Part shown: in pieces, positions 48,030 to 59,624 of the stretch
How positions within the stretch are numbered: the first letter of the stretch is position 1
Layout: each line of letters begins with the position of its first letter
NCBI GenBank assembly: GCA_029706075.1
Contig: JAINUG010000007.1
Location: 10,355,501 to 10,419,500, forward strand
Source: Aldrovandia affinis
Taxonomy: Eukaryota > Chordata > Actinopteri > Notacanthiformes > Halosauridae
Reading direction: 5' to 3'
DNA length: 64,000 nt
Made by a program: the position numbers and the translations under genes
Notes under the pieces: generated by a model
What the model saw: the letters and a program-made list of their open reading frames with translations, nothing else
What the model was told of the DNA's origin: nothing
Database searches by the model: none

Positions 48030-48545
48030 AGGAGCTAGTGTGTGCCAGACTGCATCAGTAGAGCTTGGGATATCAGCAGTATGATCCTCATAGCCTAATG
48101 ATATGGGGATGCTTTTCTGCTTCAGGGACTGGAAAACTTCCCAAAATGGATGGGGCAATATATAAACAAAGCTTGGAGGAAACCTGCTGCAGTCTGCAAG
48201 AGACCTGGGACTTATATTCTAGCAGGACAATGACCGAAAGCATAAAGCCACATTGGAGTGGTTTAAAAACATTGGAGTGGTTTAAAAACAAAAAGATCTA
48301 TGCCCTGGAATGGCCCAGTAAAAGCGCAGACCTTAATCCCATTGAAAATCTGTGGAAAGATTTGAAAATTGTTGTTCACTAACAGTCTCCATCCAACATG
48401 ATGGAGCTCAAGCAATTTTGTACATTTTGTGCAATTTTGTGTTGATCAGTGGCAAGAAATCCCAATTAAATCCATTTTGATTCTAAGAAGCAAGAAAATA
48501 AAACATGAAAAATGCCAAAGGGGTGAATAATTTAGATATATATAT
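48030..48545 (+). mobile_element. Tc1-like transposon, C-terminal half
   Basis: A 105-codon frame (48065-48382) reads SLMIWGCFSASGTGKLPKMD ... LEWPSKSADLNPIENLWKDL. The second catalytic D block has drifted (LYSSRTMTESIKPHW) through frame changes. A 19-base unit, acattggagtggtttaaaa, is tandemly doubled at about 48249-48287. The 3' part (gtgttgatcagtggcaagaa) matches the fragment at 56890-57121. The N-terminal half and left TIR are missing. Confidence 0.8.
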
Positions 48546-48548
48546 ATA

Positions 48549-48966
48549 CAGCTCACTACCAAAATAAAATAAGCACTTGAGTAAATTAATAAAGTTTGCA
48601 GGTTCAAAATCCAAGAAGGGATGCAGGAACCTGCATCCAGCAGTATAAATGTGCGAGAACAGCTGGATTAGCAGAGGAGCACTGCAGTGCTTCAGTAGGA
48701 CGTGGGGTCCATCTCTCAGCGTCACCATGACAAAAACACCAAGAATTCCCCGGTGGAGAGCAGCTGTGCTCAGGAGAAGTTCCCTCGAGTCGGTGCCGGG
48801 GCAGAGTGTGATGCAACATGTGACTGAGCTGTAGAAATGGAAAGTACAAAGAGCTACGTCATCCCACAACCTACCTGCAAACAACTTTTATATGAAAAAT
48901 AATTCACCACACCTGCAACTGTGATTATATACACAACACTTCCATTCATAATAATGCAGTGAGCTG
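48549..48966. mobile_element. Tc1/mariner-type MITE
   Basis: The end CAGCTCACTAC after a TA, and the inverse gtAGTGAGCTG-type end before a TA, give an 11-12 base TIR and 418 bp in all. The right copy reads gcagtgagctg|ta. No transposase frame is recognised. Confidence 0.6.
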
Positions 48967-49149
48967 TAAATATATCCATTATCTACATGTGTTCTTCCTC
49001 CTGCTGCAATAAGAATGGTTTTATGGTATCTGAAGGGCGCTCTCTAGGTCATACAGTACAGGAGGGACATGACTTAAACACACACTGCATCCTCCATGGC
49101 AAGATAACAGGAGAGAGTATGTGCCATAATACCATAATAAACTGTCATC

Positions 49150-49605
49150 TGTGTGACAAGTCACAGTGAGACAGACAGACACACTCCACACACACAGTGA
49201 GACAGACAGACACGCTCCACAAACAGTGATACAAACAGACACGCTCTACACACAATGAGACAGACAGACACAATCCCCACACACACACATGCACACACAC
49301 ACACAGACACTCTCCACACACAGATACACTCCACACACACACAGGAACACAGATAAGCTCCACACACACAGGAGGACAGACACTCTCCACACCCACATAC
49401 ACACAGACACTCCACACACACACAGGCATGCTCCACACACACACACACAGATACTCTCCACACACAGGAGCACAGACACTCTCCACACACACACAGAAAG
49501 GAGCACAGACATGCTCCACACACACACAAACACTCTCCACACACACAGGAGCACAGACACTTTCCACACACACACAGACACTCCACACACACACAGGCAC
49601 GCTCA

Positions 49606-49636
<31 letters not shown>

Positions 49637-49806
49637 GGAGCACAGACACTCTCCACACACACAGACACTCTCCGCAGACACTCCACACACACAGGCATGC
49701 TCCACACACAGGAGCACAGACACAGGAGCACAGACACTCTCCACACACACACACACACACAGACACAGGAACACAGACACTCTGCACACACACAGTGAGA
49801 CAGACA

Positions 49807-49845
<39 letters not shown>

Positions 49846-49960
49846 ACACAGGAGCACACACACACACACACACACACATAGACACTATTCACAGACACAG
49901 GAGCACAGACACTCTCCACACACGCACACACACGCACACAGGCGGGGGGGCACCTGTAAT
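49150..49960 (+). repeat. (CA)-rich minisatellite
   Basis: About 800 bases built of words such as gagcacagacactctccaca and cacacacacaggagcacaga with varying spacing. The long minus-strand frames across it (246 and 278 codons, Cys/Val/Ser repeats) exist in all three frames and are by-products. Confidence 0.9.
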
Positions 49961-50693
49961 ACCCACAGCAGAACTGCCAACACTGGGGATGTCCCACTGA
50001 GGGAGAGAAGTTCTAACTATCCCATGACCTATACAAAACAACACAATGACCTTTAAATCCCCAAAATCATGACTCATAGCCAGAAATGAGAACACACATA
50101 ACAAACAATCAATAAATCAGGGGTCTTCATTGTTATCATTATGGTTTTGATTCTGGTTCTTATTCCACAGTATGAATGTGAACCCCCCCCTACCCAGAAG
50201 TTACATTCTCTGTCCCCATCCCCTGCAGTAGGACAAAGCCACAAAATGTTCTCATGCATTTAAATCTCATGAATCTGTTTGTTTATAACTAAGTTGCACT
50301 GCCATGGCCTGGGAGCTTTGAAATGGTAAGGTTGCAGGTTCAAATTGAGCAACATGTAGAAATACAATCTGTGCTCTGCCTTCACATGCCACACACAGAC
50401 TGGACGTAGTTCTTAAAAATCTGTCCAATGAATCATCCATGTGCATACATTTACATTTAAATACACTGCAGGGGTAGGGCCCATATCAACAAACTTGTTA
50501 AAGTACATAAAAACACAACTATAATAAAAGCACAGAGATGATATTAACTCAACATGAGGCTTACTGTTGCTTCAGTAACAGAGATTAGCCTGGGACCAGA
50601 TTACTGTTGGCAGCATTCTACTGTATATGTCATTTAGCAGATGCTTTTATCCAAAGCGACTCACAGTAGTGAATGCATACATTTTTCAGTATA

Positions 50694-52271
50694 CAGTCAG
50701 GTCCAACTTATTGTTATTTTAGCTGTCTACCACAGCATATTGGAGTTGAAATTAAATAATGAATATGAGCTCAAAGTGCAGACTTTCAGCTTTAATATGA
50801 AGGTATTTACATCCAAATCAGATGTAGGAATTACAGCACTTTTTATATGTGGTCCCCCCCTTTTTAAGGGACCAAAAGTAATTGTACAATTGGCTGCTCA
50901 GCAGTTCCATGGCCAGGTGTGTGTTATTCTCTCATTATTTAATTTACAAGTAAGCAGATAAAAGGTCTAGAGTTGATTAGAGTTGATTTAAAGTGTGGCA
51001 TTTGCATTTGGAATCTGTTGCTGTTAATTCTCAATATGAAGTCCAAAGAGCTGTCACTGCCAGTGAAGCAAGCCATCATTAGGCTGAAAAATAAAAACAA
51101 ACCCATCAGAGAGATAGCAAAAACATTAGGTGTGGCCTAATGGAACTGCTCATGATCTGAAGCATACCACCTCATCTGTGAAGCATGGTGGAGGTAGTAT
51201 TATGGCGTGGGCATGTATGGCTGCCAATGGAACTGGTTCCCTTGTATTTATCAATGATGTGACTGCTGACAAAAGCAGCAGGATGAATTCTGAAGTGTAT
51301 AGGGCTATATTATCTGCTCAGATTCAGCCAAATGCTTAAAAACTCATTGGACGGCGCTTCACAGTGCAGATGGACAATGACCCGAAGCATACTACGAAAG
51401 CAACCCAAGCATTTATTATTTTTATTTATTTCAAATTTTTCCCCGTTTTTCTCCCAATTTGGTTGCCAATTATACCCTCTATTTATCTCAATTCCCCCTC
51501 CCCCACGAGTCTGCCGCCCGACCTCCAGGTCGAGACACTATTTCCGGGCTGATTATATCCGCCTCTTCCGAGACGGAATTCTACCACTCCTGCTCCTTGA
51601 CGGACTCGTGCCGGACAACCAAATGCCGCCTCCGATCGGGGCTGACGACCAGGGCCGGTCTGGTAGAGACCCGGGTTTCGAACCGCGTCCCTGACAGGCA
51701 GCGCACACCACACCGGACCAGCCAAAGTGTGGTGCTTTAGACCGCTACGCTACCCGCCAGCCCCAATACGTTTTTAAAGCAAAGAAGTGGAATGTTCTTC
51801 AATGGCCAAGTCAATTACCTGACCTGAATCCAATTGATCATGCATTTCACTTGCTGAAGGAAAACTGAAGGCAAAATGCCCCAAGAACAAGCAGGAACAG
51901 TGGCAGTAAAGGCCTGGCAGAGCATCACCAGGGAGGAAACCCAGCATCTGGTGATGTCTATGGCTTCCAGACTTCAGGCAGTCATTGACTGCAAAGGATT
52001 TGCAACCAAGTATTAAAAATGACAATTCGATTTATGATTATGTTAGTTTGTCCAATTACTTTTGAGCCCCTAAAATTGGGGGGGCTATGTATAAAATTGG
52101 TTGTAATTCCTACACGGTTCATATAATATTTTTGACAAAACCCTTAAATTAAACCTGAAAGTCTACACTTAAAGCACATCTTGATTGTTTCATTTCAAAT
52201 CCATTGTGCTGGCATACAGAGCCAAAATGATGACAATTGTGTCACTGTCCAAATACTTATGGACCTGACTG
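50694..52271 (+). mobile_element. Tc1-like transposon, internally deleted, carrying a SINE
   Basis: TIR CAGTCAGGTCCA at both ends after TA (50692-50693 and 52272-52273). Coding remnants: LPVKQAIIRLKNKNKPIREI (helix-turn-helix, about 51050), then after a deletion VKHGGGSIMAWACMAANGTG (about 51177), VQMDNDPKHTTKATQAF (second D, about 51365) and, beyond the SINE, FFNGQVNYLT-type remnants of the [13 protein letters not shown] block (about 51800). Dead. Without the SINE it measures about 1.2 kb. Confidence 0.88.
51413..51764 (-). mobile_element. tRNA-derived SINE inside the Tc1 element
   Basis: On the minus strand it begins ggctggcgggtagcgtagcg (A box region), has a canonical B box ggttcgaaaccc near 51680, and ends attgggagaaaaacgggg plus A-rich tail. 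It interrupts the Tc1 coding sequence after KATQAF. The head is the best-kept tRNA-like head in the window, so it is likely the latest of the three nested insertions. Confidence 0.85.
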
Positions 52272-52349
52272 TATGTGTTCCCAACGGGAATTTCACCCAC
52301 AAACTAAGCGTTTTCAACATCACGCTCTACCTAATGAGCCACACAACTA

Positions 52350-54880
52350 CATTGTGTAGTATGGTGTTGGTCTATTCACTGTACTTAACTGTTACACAGT
52401 TAATGAACAATGAAGCGGGTGGATTTTGATTAGTCCTTTCATCTGTAACCAATTATTTTTTTAGAAGTTAGAAGTTTACCAACACTAACAATAGCCCTGT
52501 CTATTGTACTGGCACCAAACACCAGTAGGTAGCAAGCCAGCTAGCTGCAGTAGATGTATTGCTGTTAAGCCAGTTACATATTCTTAATTACTAGCTAATT
52601 GCTGGCTAGCTAGTTAGCTGTGCCCGCCCATGATGGTCAGTGCAGTAGACTGAGGCTTCACCGTTAGGGAAAGGGCCATATAAGTGACCAATCAGCTGCA
52701 CCCCAGGATTTCAGGCTATTATCATAATTTTGGTCCTATGGAATAACTTGCTCACTTCTTTTAGGATTAGCATTTTATGAAATCAGCCGCAGGTCAAGTG
52801 TAGAGCAGGTCCAGCAGGCTTACCGAACACAGAGCTGTATGTACACATCATCGAGGACCCCCCCACACACACACCCCCCACACCCCCCCCACACACACAC
52901 ACCAGCAGCCCTAAAGCCTGCAGGCAAAGGACAATCACGGCAGAAGCCAGGGACATTTTTAACCCCAAAATTGTATTCTCTTTGAGAGCTAACTTCCTCT
53001 TTGGTGGGGAAAAAAGGAAACAGGCTTTTTTCTCTGTTCTCATTTGATACCTTCACAGCCAATCTTTCATAGTCAAGCACAGTGGCTTTCAGAAGACAAA
53101 AGAGATTCCCTGAGGTTGCTGGAGATGGATTCCACACAGAAAACCCTGAAACAGATGAAGGCAGTTTCATTATTTCCCCATTACATCATGTCTGTGTGCT
53201 AATCTCCTTTGACAGCACACACAATCTGGCTCAATAAAAACTCCAGCGACTGTACACATACTGTATATGATCACAACTTCTTCTGTTTGTTTTTAACAAC
53301 AGGATATACATTTCTAAGTAACAGCATGTGATGTGCCAACCTCAATAACATCTGGGTACAGATAGAGTCTGAGCTGGGAGCAATGTCAAACTACCTGCAC
53401 TAGGAAGCTGCAGGCTTCAAGAGCAACATACGAGGAAACATGTATGTTAGCATAGGAACTGACCAGCCAGGACATACAAGCAAAATTCACCCAACACAAG
53501 CATGTCTGACTGTCTAAACCAGTGGTTCTGGAGCACCCCCCTGTGCATGCTGGGTTTAGTTCCAACCATATCTGCAATTCCTGACGTATTACAAGCTGTC
53601 TAAGGAATGATTTAACATTACCCTCTTAATGCCACGTTATGTTAGAAACAGATATTTATGTTACAAAAAATAATATTCTGTATTCATTTACAATTTACTG
53701 ACTTTTAACCAGTCAGATAATTTCTCGGTACAATTTATGCTTTAATTTTCTGTAACTTTCTGTGGCAAATGATTCCTTTTGAAAACATGTGGAAAATAGT
53801 GGAGAGTTAAAAAACAAAGCAAATGGCAATAAGTCAAACCTACATTGTGTTAAAATCAGTTTCAGTACAAAATTATGGAGCCTTAACATATATTTTCAAC
53901 AACCTTAATTAAACGAGAGATTGTCTGGAACTAAAGCTAAAACATACACGGGGGAGCTCGTAGGACCGAAATGTGCTCATCACATACCAAAAATTCATAT
54001 AAATTAAATATATTCTATTTATACTATTTTATTTTAAGCATTGCTCATATAAAATATATATAAAATATAATATATTGGGAATATAAGTACATACACCTTA
54101 TATTTAGAGAACAGAAAAAGTTTGGCTTGGTGCATATGGAGTTTTGATTTAATCAGATGTGGGAAAGCCCATTCCTTCCTGTCACCCCCAGCAGTGCACA
54201 GGAAGCTGTGCCCCCTTGAAGAGGAATTGCACAGAGGACTGCTGCCTGCCAGTGACTCGTGGGTTTTCCTGTCTGTGACGTGGAAGTGGTGTGATTCAGC
54301 CCTGCAGCGGAGTGACCGTCCCTGGCTGGACCAGCTATGATGCAAGACAGCCCACACATCCTGTCCCACAGCTCAGGCTCAGTAAAAACAGGAAAAGGTT
54401 ATTTACTATGAATCTTAGCACTCCCAACCCCCCAACCCCATGCTTAGAGGACTGGAGGATTCGCTAATCCAAACTAAATGTTTATAGTTTCACCTGAAGC
54501 AGGCAGAGTGTGGACACTAGCTGGGTGGTGCTAATGCAGTCAGGAAAAAGCCCTTCCGTGCGTTGCACAGTGGATCCACTCATTGTTCATTTACAATGGG
54601 GCTGACATCATTCCATAACAGCTGAAGTCACTCATGATACGTTAAAAAGTACTGACATACTATGGCATTGCAACATGATAGAAAAGTAAGATGAAACACA
54701 ATTACATTACCCTGTTTCGCAATCACTACTTCATAACAATGGATAATGACTCTTAGGTCATGGGGGTTACAACATCTGTGTATATTACACTGCAGGAGGA
54801 ACCATTCGGAAACTAAGAGTTAAAAATAAAGAGGCATTGAAACTGTGGTTTGATCTGATACTGAGAGAGACAGAGAGAGG
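52350..54880. other. Unclassified non-coding region
   Basis: No gene is recognised. gctagctagttagctg-type words lie at 52540-52620. A C/A tract is at 52859-52905. 53525-53580 carries gtggttctggagcacccccc, a repeat fragment. Minus-strand frames at 52820-53170 and 54034-54369 show no family motif. Confidence 0.3.
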
Positions 54881-54889
54881 GAGGGGGTA

Positions 54890-55575
54890 CAGGGTTTAAT
54901 ATAGTGCAGGCTACAGTTTAGTGTAGTGAGAAGTATAGGGATTATTTTTTAAATGGGGTTATAGGGTTTAGTGTAGAGGGGGTACAGGGTTCAGTGTAGA
55001 GGGGGTACAGGGTTTAATGTAGAGGGGGTACAGGGTTCAGTGTAGAGGGGGTAGAGGGTTTAATGTAGAGGGGGTACAGGGTTTAGTGTAGAAGGCGTAT
55101 GAGGTTTAGTGTAGAGGGGGTACAGGGTTTAATGTAGAGGGGGTACAGGGTTTAGTGTAGAAGGCGTATGGGGTTCAGTGTAGAGGGGGTACAGGGTTCA
55201 GTGTAGAAGGCGTATTGGGGTTTAGTGTAGAGGGGGTAGAGGGTTCAGTGTAGAGGGGGTACAGGGTTTAATGTAGAGGGGGATACAGGGTTTAGTGTAG
55301 AAGGCGTATGGGGTTCAGTGTAGAGGGGGTACAGGGTTTAGTGTAGAGGGGGTACAGGGTTTAGTGTAGAAGAGGTACAGGGCTCAGTGTAGAGGGGGTA
55401 CAGGGTTCAGTGTAGAGGGGGTACAGGGTTCAGTGTAGAGGGGGTACAGGGCTCAGTGTAGAGGGGGTACAGGGTTCAGTGTAGAGGGGGTACAGGGTTC
55501 AGTGTAGAGGGGGTACAGGGTTTAGTGTAGAGGGGGTACAGGGTTTAGATCAGGGTGCAGGGTTTAGTGTGAATG
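54890..55575 (+). repeat. G-rich 23-bp minisatellite
   Basis: About 28 copies of a 23-base unit, type A gtgtagagggggtacagggt-tya. Some copies are replaced by type B, gtgtagaaggcgtatggggt-tya. Types A and B alternate irregularly in the middle (55080-55320), while 55380-55550 is almost pure A. No frame is kept. Confidence 0.92.
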
Positions 55576-56885
55576 AAACAGATTTTTCACCCGCAGGATG
55601 TTCACACACATGACTGTACCTGGTGTACTTTCTTTGTTCTTTAATATAATTGAGAAGGAGATATGTATTCAGTAAAAATGAATCTTTAAATAAAAATGAT
55701 TTATTTTTTGCGGGCCTCCATTTTTGCTGTTCTCTCCAGGTTTAAGAGACCAAAATGCATGTGAGTTGTTCTCCCGAGGTGATACCTTGGAATGACGAGT
55801 TTCTGAGAGTGCAAATTTAACATGCAATACTGCTCAGAAATGCATGTACTGTGCCTGCACAGACATGTTAACATGTTTCCATATACCCCAGTGATGTCAT
55901 GTGATGATGCAACTGTGGAGCTTGCCAGTGTAACCTGGGTGACATGCAGCATGAGTCACTCTTTGGCCCGATGGAGAATCTATCCTGATTGGTTGACCCA
56001 GTGTGTTTGGGGAGCATGAGTGTCACACAAGCTGCACGCCGAGCATCAGGCTCCAGGTTTCCCGAAACTCAGCACTCTCCCCTTACACTGTTCCTGCAAC
56101 CTGCTGAAGAGGCACAAAGACTTTTTCGTCTCCGGCCTGCAAGGGCATCGACATATGACACCCTCCCCATTGTTGCTCCATCAAAACCCCTCAGTAATAT
56201 ATGGGTCAAGTGTGCAGTTTACAGGAAAACCTGCTGTGCTGTAATGAGACATTAGTTTGGGAGAACATCTCTGAGAGAAAAGGCAGTGGCGTTACTTCTC
56301 ACTGCCTTTACTCTCAGAGACGAGGGATGCAGATCACTGCCCCAAACAGTATTCAATTCAATAAACTCTTCAGCAGTACACATCCAGAAAGTGATGTTTC
56401 TTTTTTGGGAAATGCATATATGCATATAAGCTCCATATATGCCAAATCTAAGAAACTTAGGCTTCGTTTACACTTGTATTTTTATGCAGCATATATTCGA
56501 TTTCTTACGATATGTGTCAAATTCAAATGATTGTAGTCTAAACACAAGAAATTGGACATGTATTGGACATTTTCAAATCCGATATGAACAACATATGGAG
56601 GCAGTCTGGGTCAGATCCCATTGATATTGAATATGAGTGTAAATGCTATGATGTGTCTTGTCTGCCAAAATTTTACAAATAACAATAAATAGCATCCCAT
56701 AATAAGCATCAGCATAGAACGTCCATTGGTGCACTGTTAAAAGTACTGACGTGTATTGACATCTGAGCTTGAACTTGACTCACACCATGCATATAATAAA
56801 CAAACAGCATTTCTGTATACGATTGATGTGGTAAAATATTGTTACTGCAATCCCTTCTCATTGTGTGAGATTTATTGTGTCATCT
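55576..56885. other. Unclassified non-coding region
   Basis: No gene, RNA or named repeat is seen. Open frames near 56000-56250 overlap in two phases and lack motifs. Confidence 0.3.
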
Positions 56886-56889
56886 TTTT

Positions 56890-57121
56890 TTTTTTGTTTA
56901 AAAGTTTAAAGTTTATTTAGGTGTGTCTTAGTAAAAGGGGTGAATACTTATGTAATCAATTGTTGTCTGTTTTTTATTTGTAATTAATTTAGAAAAATGT
57001 AGAAAAAGTATTTTTGTGAGTATTTTGTGTTGATCAGTGGCAAGAAATCCCAATTAAATCCATGTTGATTCCATGAATTTAGAAAATAAAATGTGAAGAG
57101 GGTGAATCATTTTTATACCCA
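56890..57121 (+). mobile_element. Tc1-like right-end fragment
   Basis: The wording aaaaggggtgaatacttatg, then gtgttgatcagtggcaagaa, aatcccaattaaatccatg and tatacccactgta is the 3' non-coding part and TIR of a common fish Tc1 family. It is shared with 48400-48540 and, inverted, 7224-7310. Confidence 0.75.
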
Positions 57122-58060
57122 CTGTATGTCTCATAAAAAGACAAGGGCCTTAGAACAGGGCCTTAGCAAACAGGGCCTTAGAATCCATTGATGAATAAAG
57201 AGCAAAGGTGGAGGATGCCATCAAAAGGCCACTGTGAGGCCAGCCAGCAAAAACAAATCTGACATGGTGGTAAATTCAAATTGCTCATTTAATCATTTAA
57301 GAGAAGTACTTATGGGGAAATTGGAAAAACTACAGAAAGTACAATAGAAATCTTGTATGAAACCCATTCCCACTATAAAAGGGTACATACAAATAAAGAC
57401 ATATAATCCACATCAAAACAACACTACAGTACACCTTTTTCATCTGTATTGCTCATCAGAAGTACAGCTCATAGTCCCATATGTTTAACACGTTTAAAAG
57501 CATATATTTATATCAAACAGTAAACCATTGTCACATAATGGAAAGCTTGTGCATGTTCATTTACCTTATTGATTACTGTAATTATGTGCTGTATGCATAA
57601 ATTCAGTCCCTCCCAAAAAATGTGATTGCAGCATCATAGAAATATACCCAAAAAATTTAACATGTAAAAAAAAAACAAGACTGCATATTTAGGCATATTT
57701 AGCACAGCATATTTTAGTGCAATGTGGTGTAAAATACAATTTGCATCCATACATTTGCGTTTTGTCAACGTTTTGTTGATTTTTGTCAATTTTGAAGTTG
57801 ACTTCTGCAGTCATATTTTTCTGAACCAGTGAAATGTTATTGATAGTGTTGCTGTCAATAACAATGCTGCCACACACAAAAGTCTCAAGAAAAAAAGATT
57901 TATTCAAGAACAAGTCGTTTCCAAAACCTTTTCTCTGAATAAAATGAAATAAATTCAAACAAGCAAAACAATGTCCTATTGTAAAATATATTGTTACAGC
58001 ATACACATACAATAACTCAACAGAAGAAGGTGGTAGAGGTGTAAAAGAAAATACTCAAAA
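57122..58060. other. Unclassified non-coding region
   Basis: AT-rich. No gene or repeat is recognised. The minus-strand frame at 57689-58012 has no motif that I can place. Confidence 0.3.
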
Positions 58061-58074
58061 GATGAATGATATTT

Positions 58075-58365
58075 TCATTTCTCACTGGTCATTGAGTCTG
58101 TCTGTCTCTGTTAGGGAACATATTCTCATCCACATTATGCCTGATGTTGTCCCTTGCGATGCAAGGAAAAAACCTGCTGGCATGCTCAATTCATCTCCTA
58201 CAACATTCTGCTCTGATGTCCTCACAGCCAGCATTGATAGCATCCAGCAGAGCCATTTGTTCTTGAGGCCGGTGGTCAAAGACCTTCGACCTCCAGGCTG
58301 AGAAGAACTCCTCAATCTGATTGAGGTAGGGGGAATAGTGTTGGAGGAATTCCATCGAAATAAGT
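58075..58365 (-). pseudogene. IS630/Tc1-superfamily transposase, C-terminal fragment (DDE_3 type)
   Basis: Minus-strand translation in two frames: FLQHYSPYLNQIEEFFSAWR (the final E block, like YLPPYSPFLNPIEEFFSAWR), then SKVFDHRPQEQMALLDAINA, GCEDIRAE, and after a frame change ASRFFPCIARDNIRHNVDEN. A distinct branch from the fish Tc1 elements elsewhere in the window. The DNA-binding part and first two D residues are absent. Confidence 0.75.
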
Positions 58366-58983
58366 CAGCCCTAAGCAGATCTTTCCATAATCACATATAA
58401 ATGTATTGTACAGAGTCTCTAAAAATGGCAAAAGGCTATTGTCAAATTTCCAACAACACCAAACTTATATTCAAATGTGTTGATGTATTGATTTTTGTAT
58501 TCACCATTTTTTAAGTGAGTGTTTGTACAAGGAGCATATGAATAAATTAATTTGGGAGAAATAGCATTCAACTGAGAACAATATAATCCATTTTGGTTAA
58601 CAGTGCCTATTTCATAGACTTTTGTGTCAATAGTAGAGATTTGTGTTTACTGTTTTGAAAAAATGTGCAATCACAAATTGTATAGTTGGTGATGAGGTGA
58701 CAGGACTGATTAAAGGCAAAGTGGTGGATGGAACCTGTATCCTGGCATCGTTGTAGAGAGGTGAAGCCGCGCCTACCGGATAGTTGTAACCACAGGTGCG
58801 TAGGTTTAAAAGCTGCAATAGCCACTATAAATAAATGAAGGTAGAACCCCCACACTGTGTACAGAAAAGGGAATATCCCAAATGAGGCGAAGGCTCAATG
58901 TTCAGTTCAAGAGTATTTTAATCCATAAAAAGGTGCATGAAAAAAATTATGTGAAACAAAAAGGATTAAAAGACAAAAGGACA
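58366..58983. other. Unclassified non-coding region
   Basis: No coding sequence is recognised. 58860-58983 leads directly into the ribozyme-like motif and may belong to the same element. Confidence 0.3.
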
Positions 58984-59011
58984 GACGTTTCGGTCAAATG
59001 ACCATCATCAG
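58984..59011 (-). ncRNA. Hammerhead-ribozyme-like core (Penelope-type motif)
   Basis: On the minus strand: CTGATGA (59011-59005), T, stem II GGTC-ATTT-GACC, GAAA (58991-58988), C, GTC (58986-58984). These are the invariant hammerhead parts in the right order, with the palindromic ACGT that in minimal type I ribozymes of Penelope-like elements forms stem III between two molecules. A convincing stem I is not visible, so activity is doubtful. No Penelope coding sequence lies nearby. Confidence 0.5.
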
Positions 59012-59624
59012 TATGACATAGAGCACACAAAGGCAGAGATAAATATTCTCATCACATCCAAATTGTTAATTAGCATCACCTGCAGACGTGTATGTCATTA
59101 GGCCAAGGCAAACTGGTAATATGTAAATGAAAATGAATAAATATATTGCACCAAGAGGTCACATAGCATACAAGGGTATTTTAGTTTTACAATATTGCAG
59201 TATATTCACAAGGCAAAAAGAAATGAAATAAAATGAAATGAAACAATGCAGTGATTGCCCAGAACAAGCTAATTGAAATCACAGGGCGGCAATATTGTGG
59301 AGACATGCATTCCATTGGTTAGGCCCAGTTGCACCTGTATGTCGTTAGATAAAGTGTAAGACAAAAAGTAGGCCTATACATAATTGAGGTAATAGAGATA
59401 TCAGATAATATGATAACAATCATGTAAAGCATCATCGAGATAATTATGGTCACAGAGCAATAATGCAGTAGTACAGAGTAGGGTACATAGAATAAAATTA
59501 ATTAAAGTTTGCTCGCGGTACAATTAGTGTCAACTCAAAACCAAAAGTAATGAAGGCGTATGCGGGGTTCACTGGATAATCCTGGGGAAATAACTCCATC
59601 TGCTGGTCATGGATGACACCTAGG

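Larger units (their letters stand above)
50630..52345 (-). mobile_element. tRNA-derived SINE split by a Tc1 element
   Basis: Read on the minus strand: head at 52345-52274 (gtggctcattaggtagagcg as A box, gggtgaaattcccgttggga as B box), then the Tc1 insert (50694-52271), then the tail (aaaaatgtatgcattcacta, ctgtgagtcgctttggataa, aagcatctgctaaatg) to 50630. The two halves meet exactly at the duplicated TA. The B box has drifted from the usual ggttcgattccc, so the copy is old. Confidence 0.8.

Noticed and set aside
49161-49997. Long open frames (278 and 246 codons) on the minus strand, and others on the plus strand
   Set aside because: They run through a (CA)-rich minisatellite, are open in several frames at once and encode only Cys/Val/Ser or His/Thr repeats.
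52820-53170. Possible host exon with MKLPSSVSGFSVWNPSPATS
   Set aside because: No splice signals at sensible places, the frame runs into a C/A tract, and no family is recognised.
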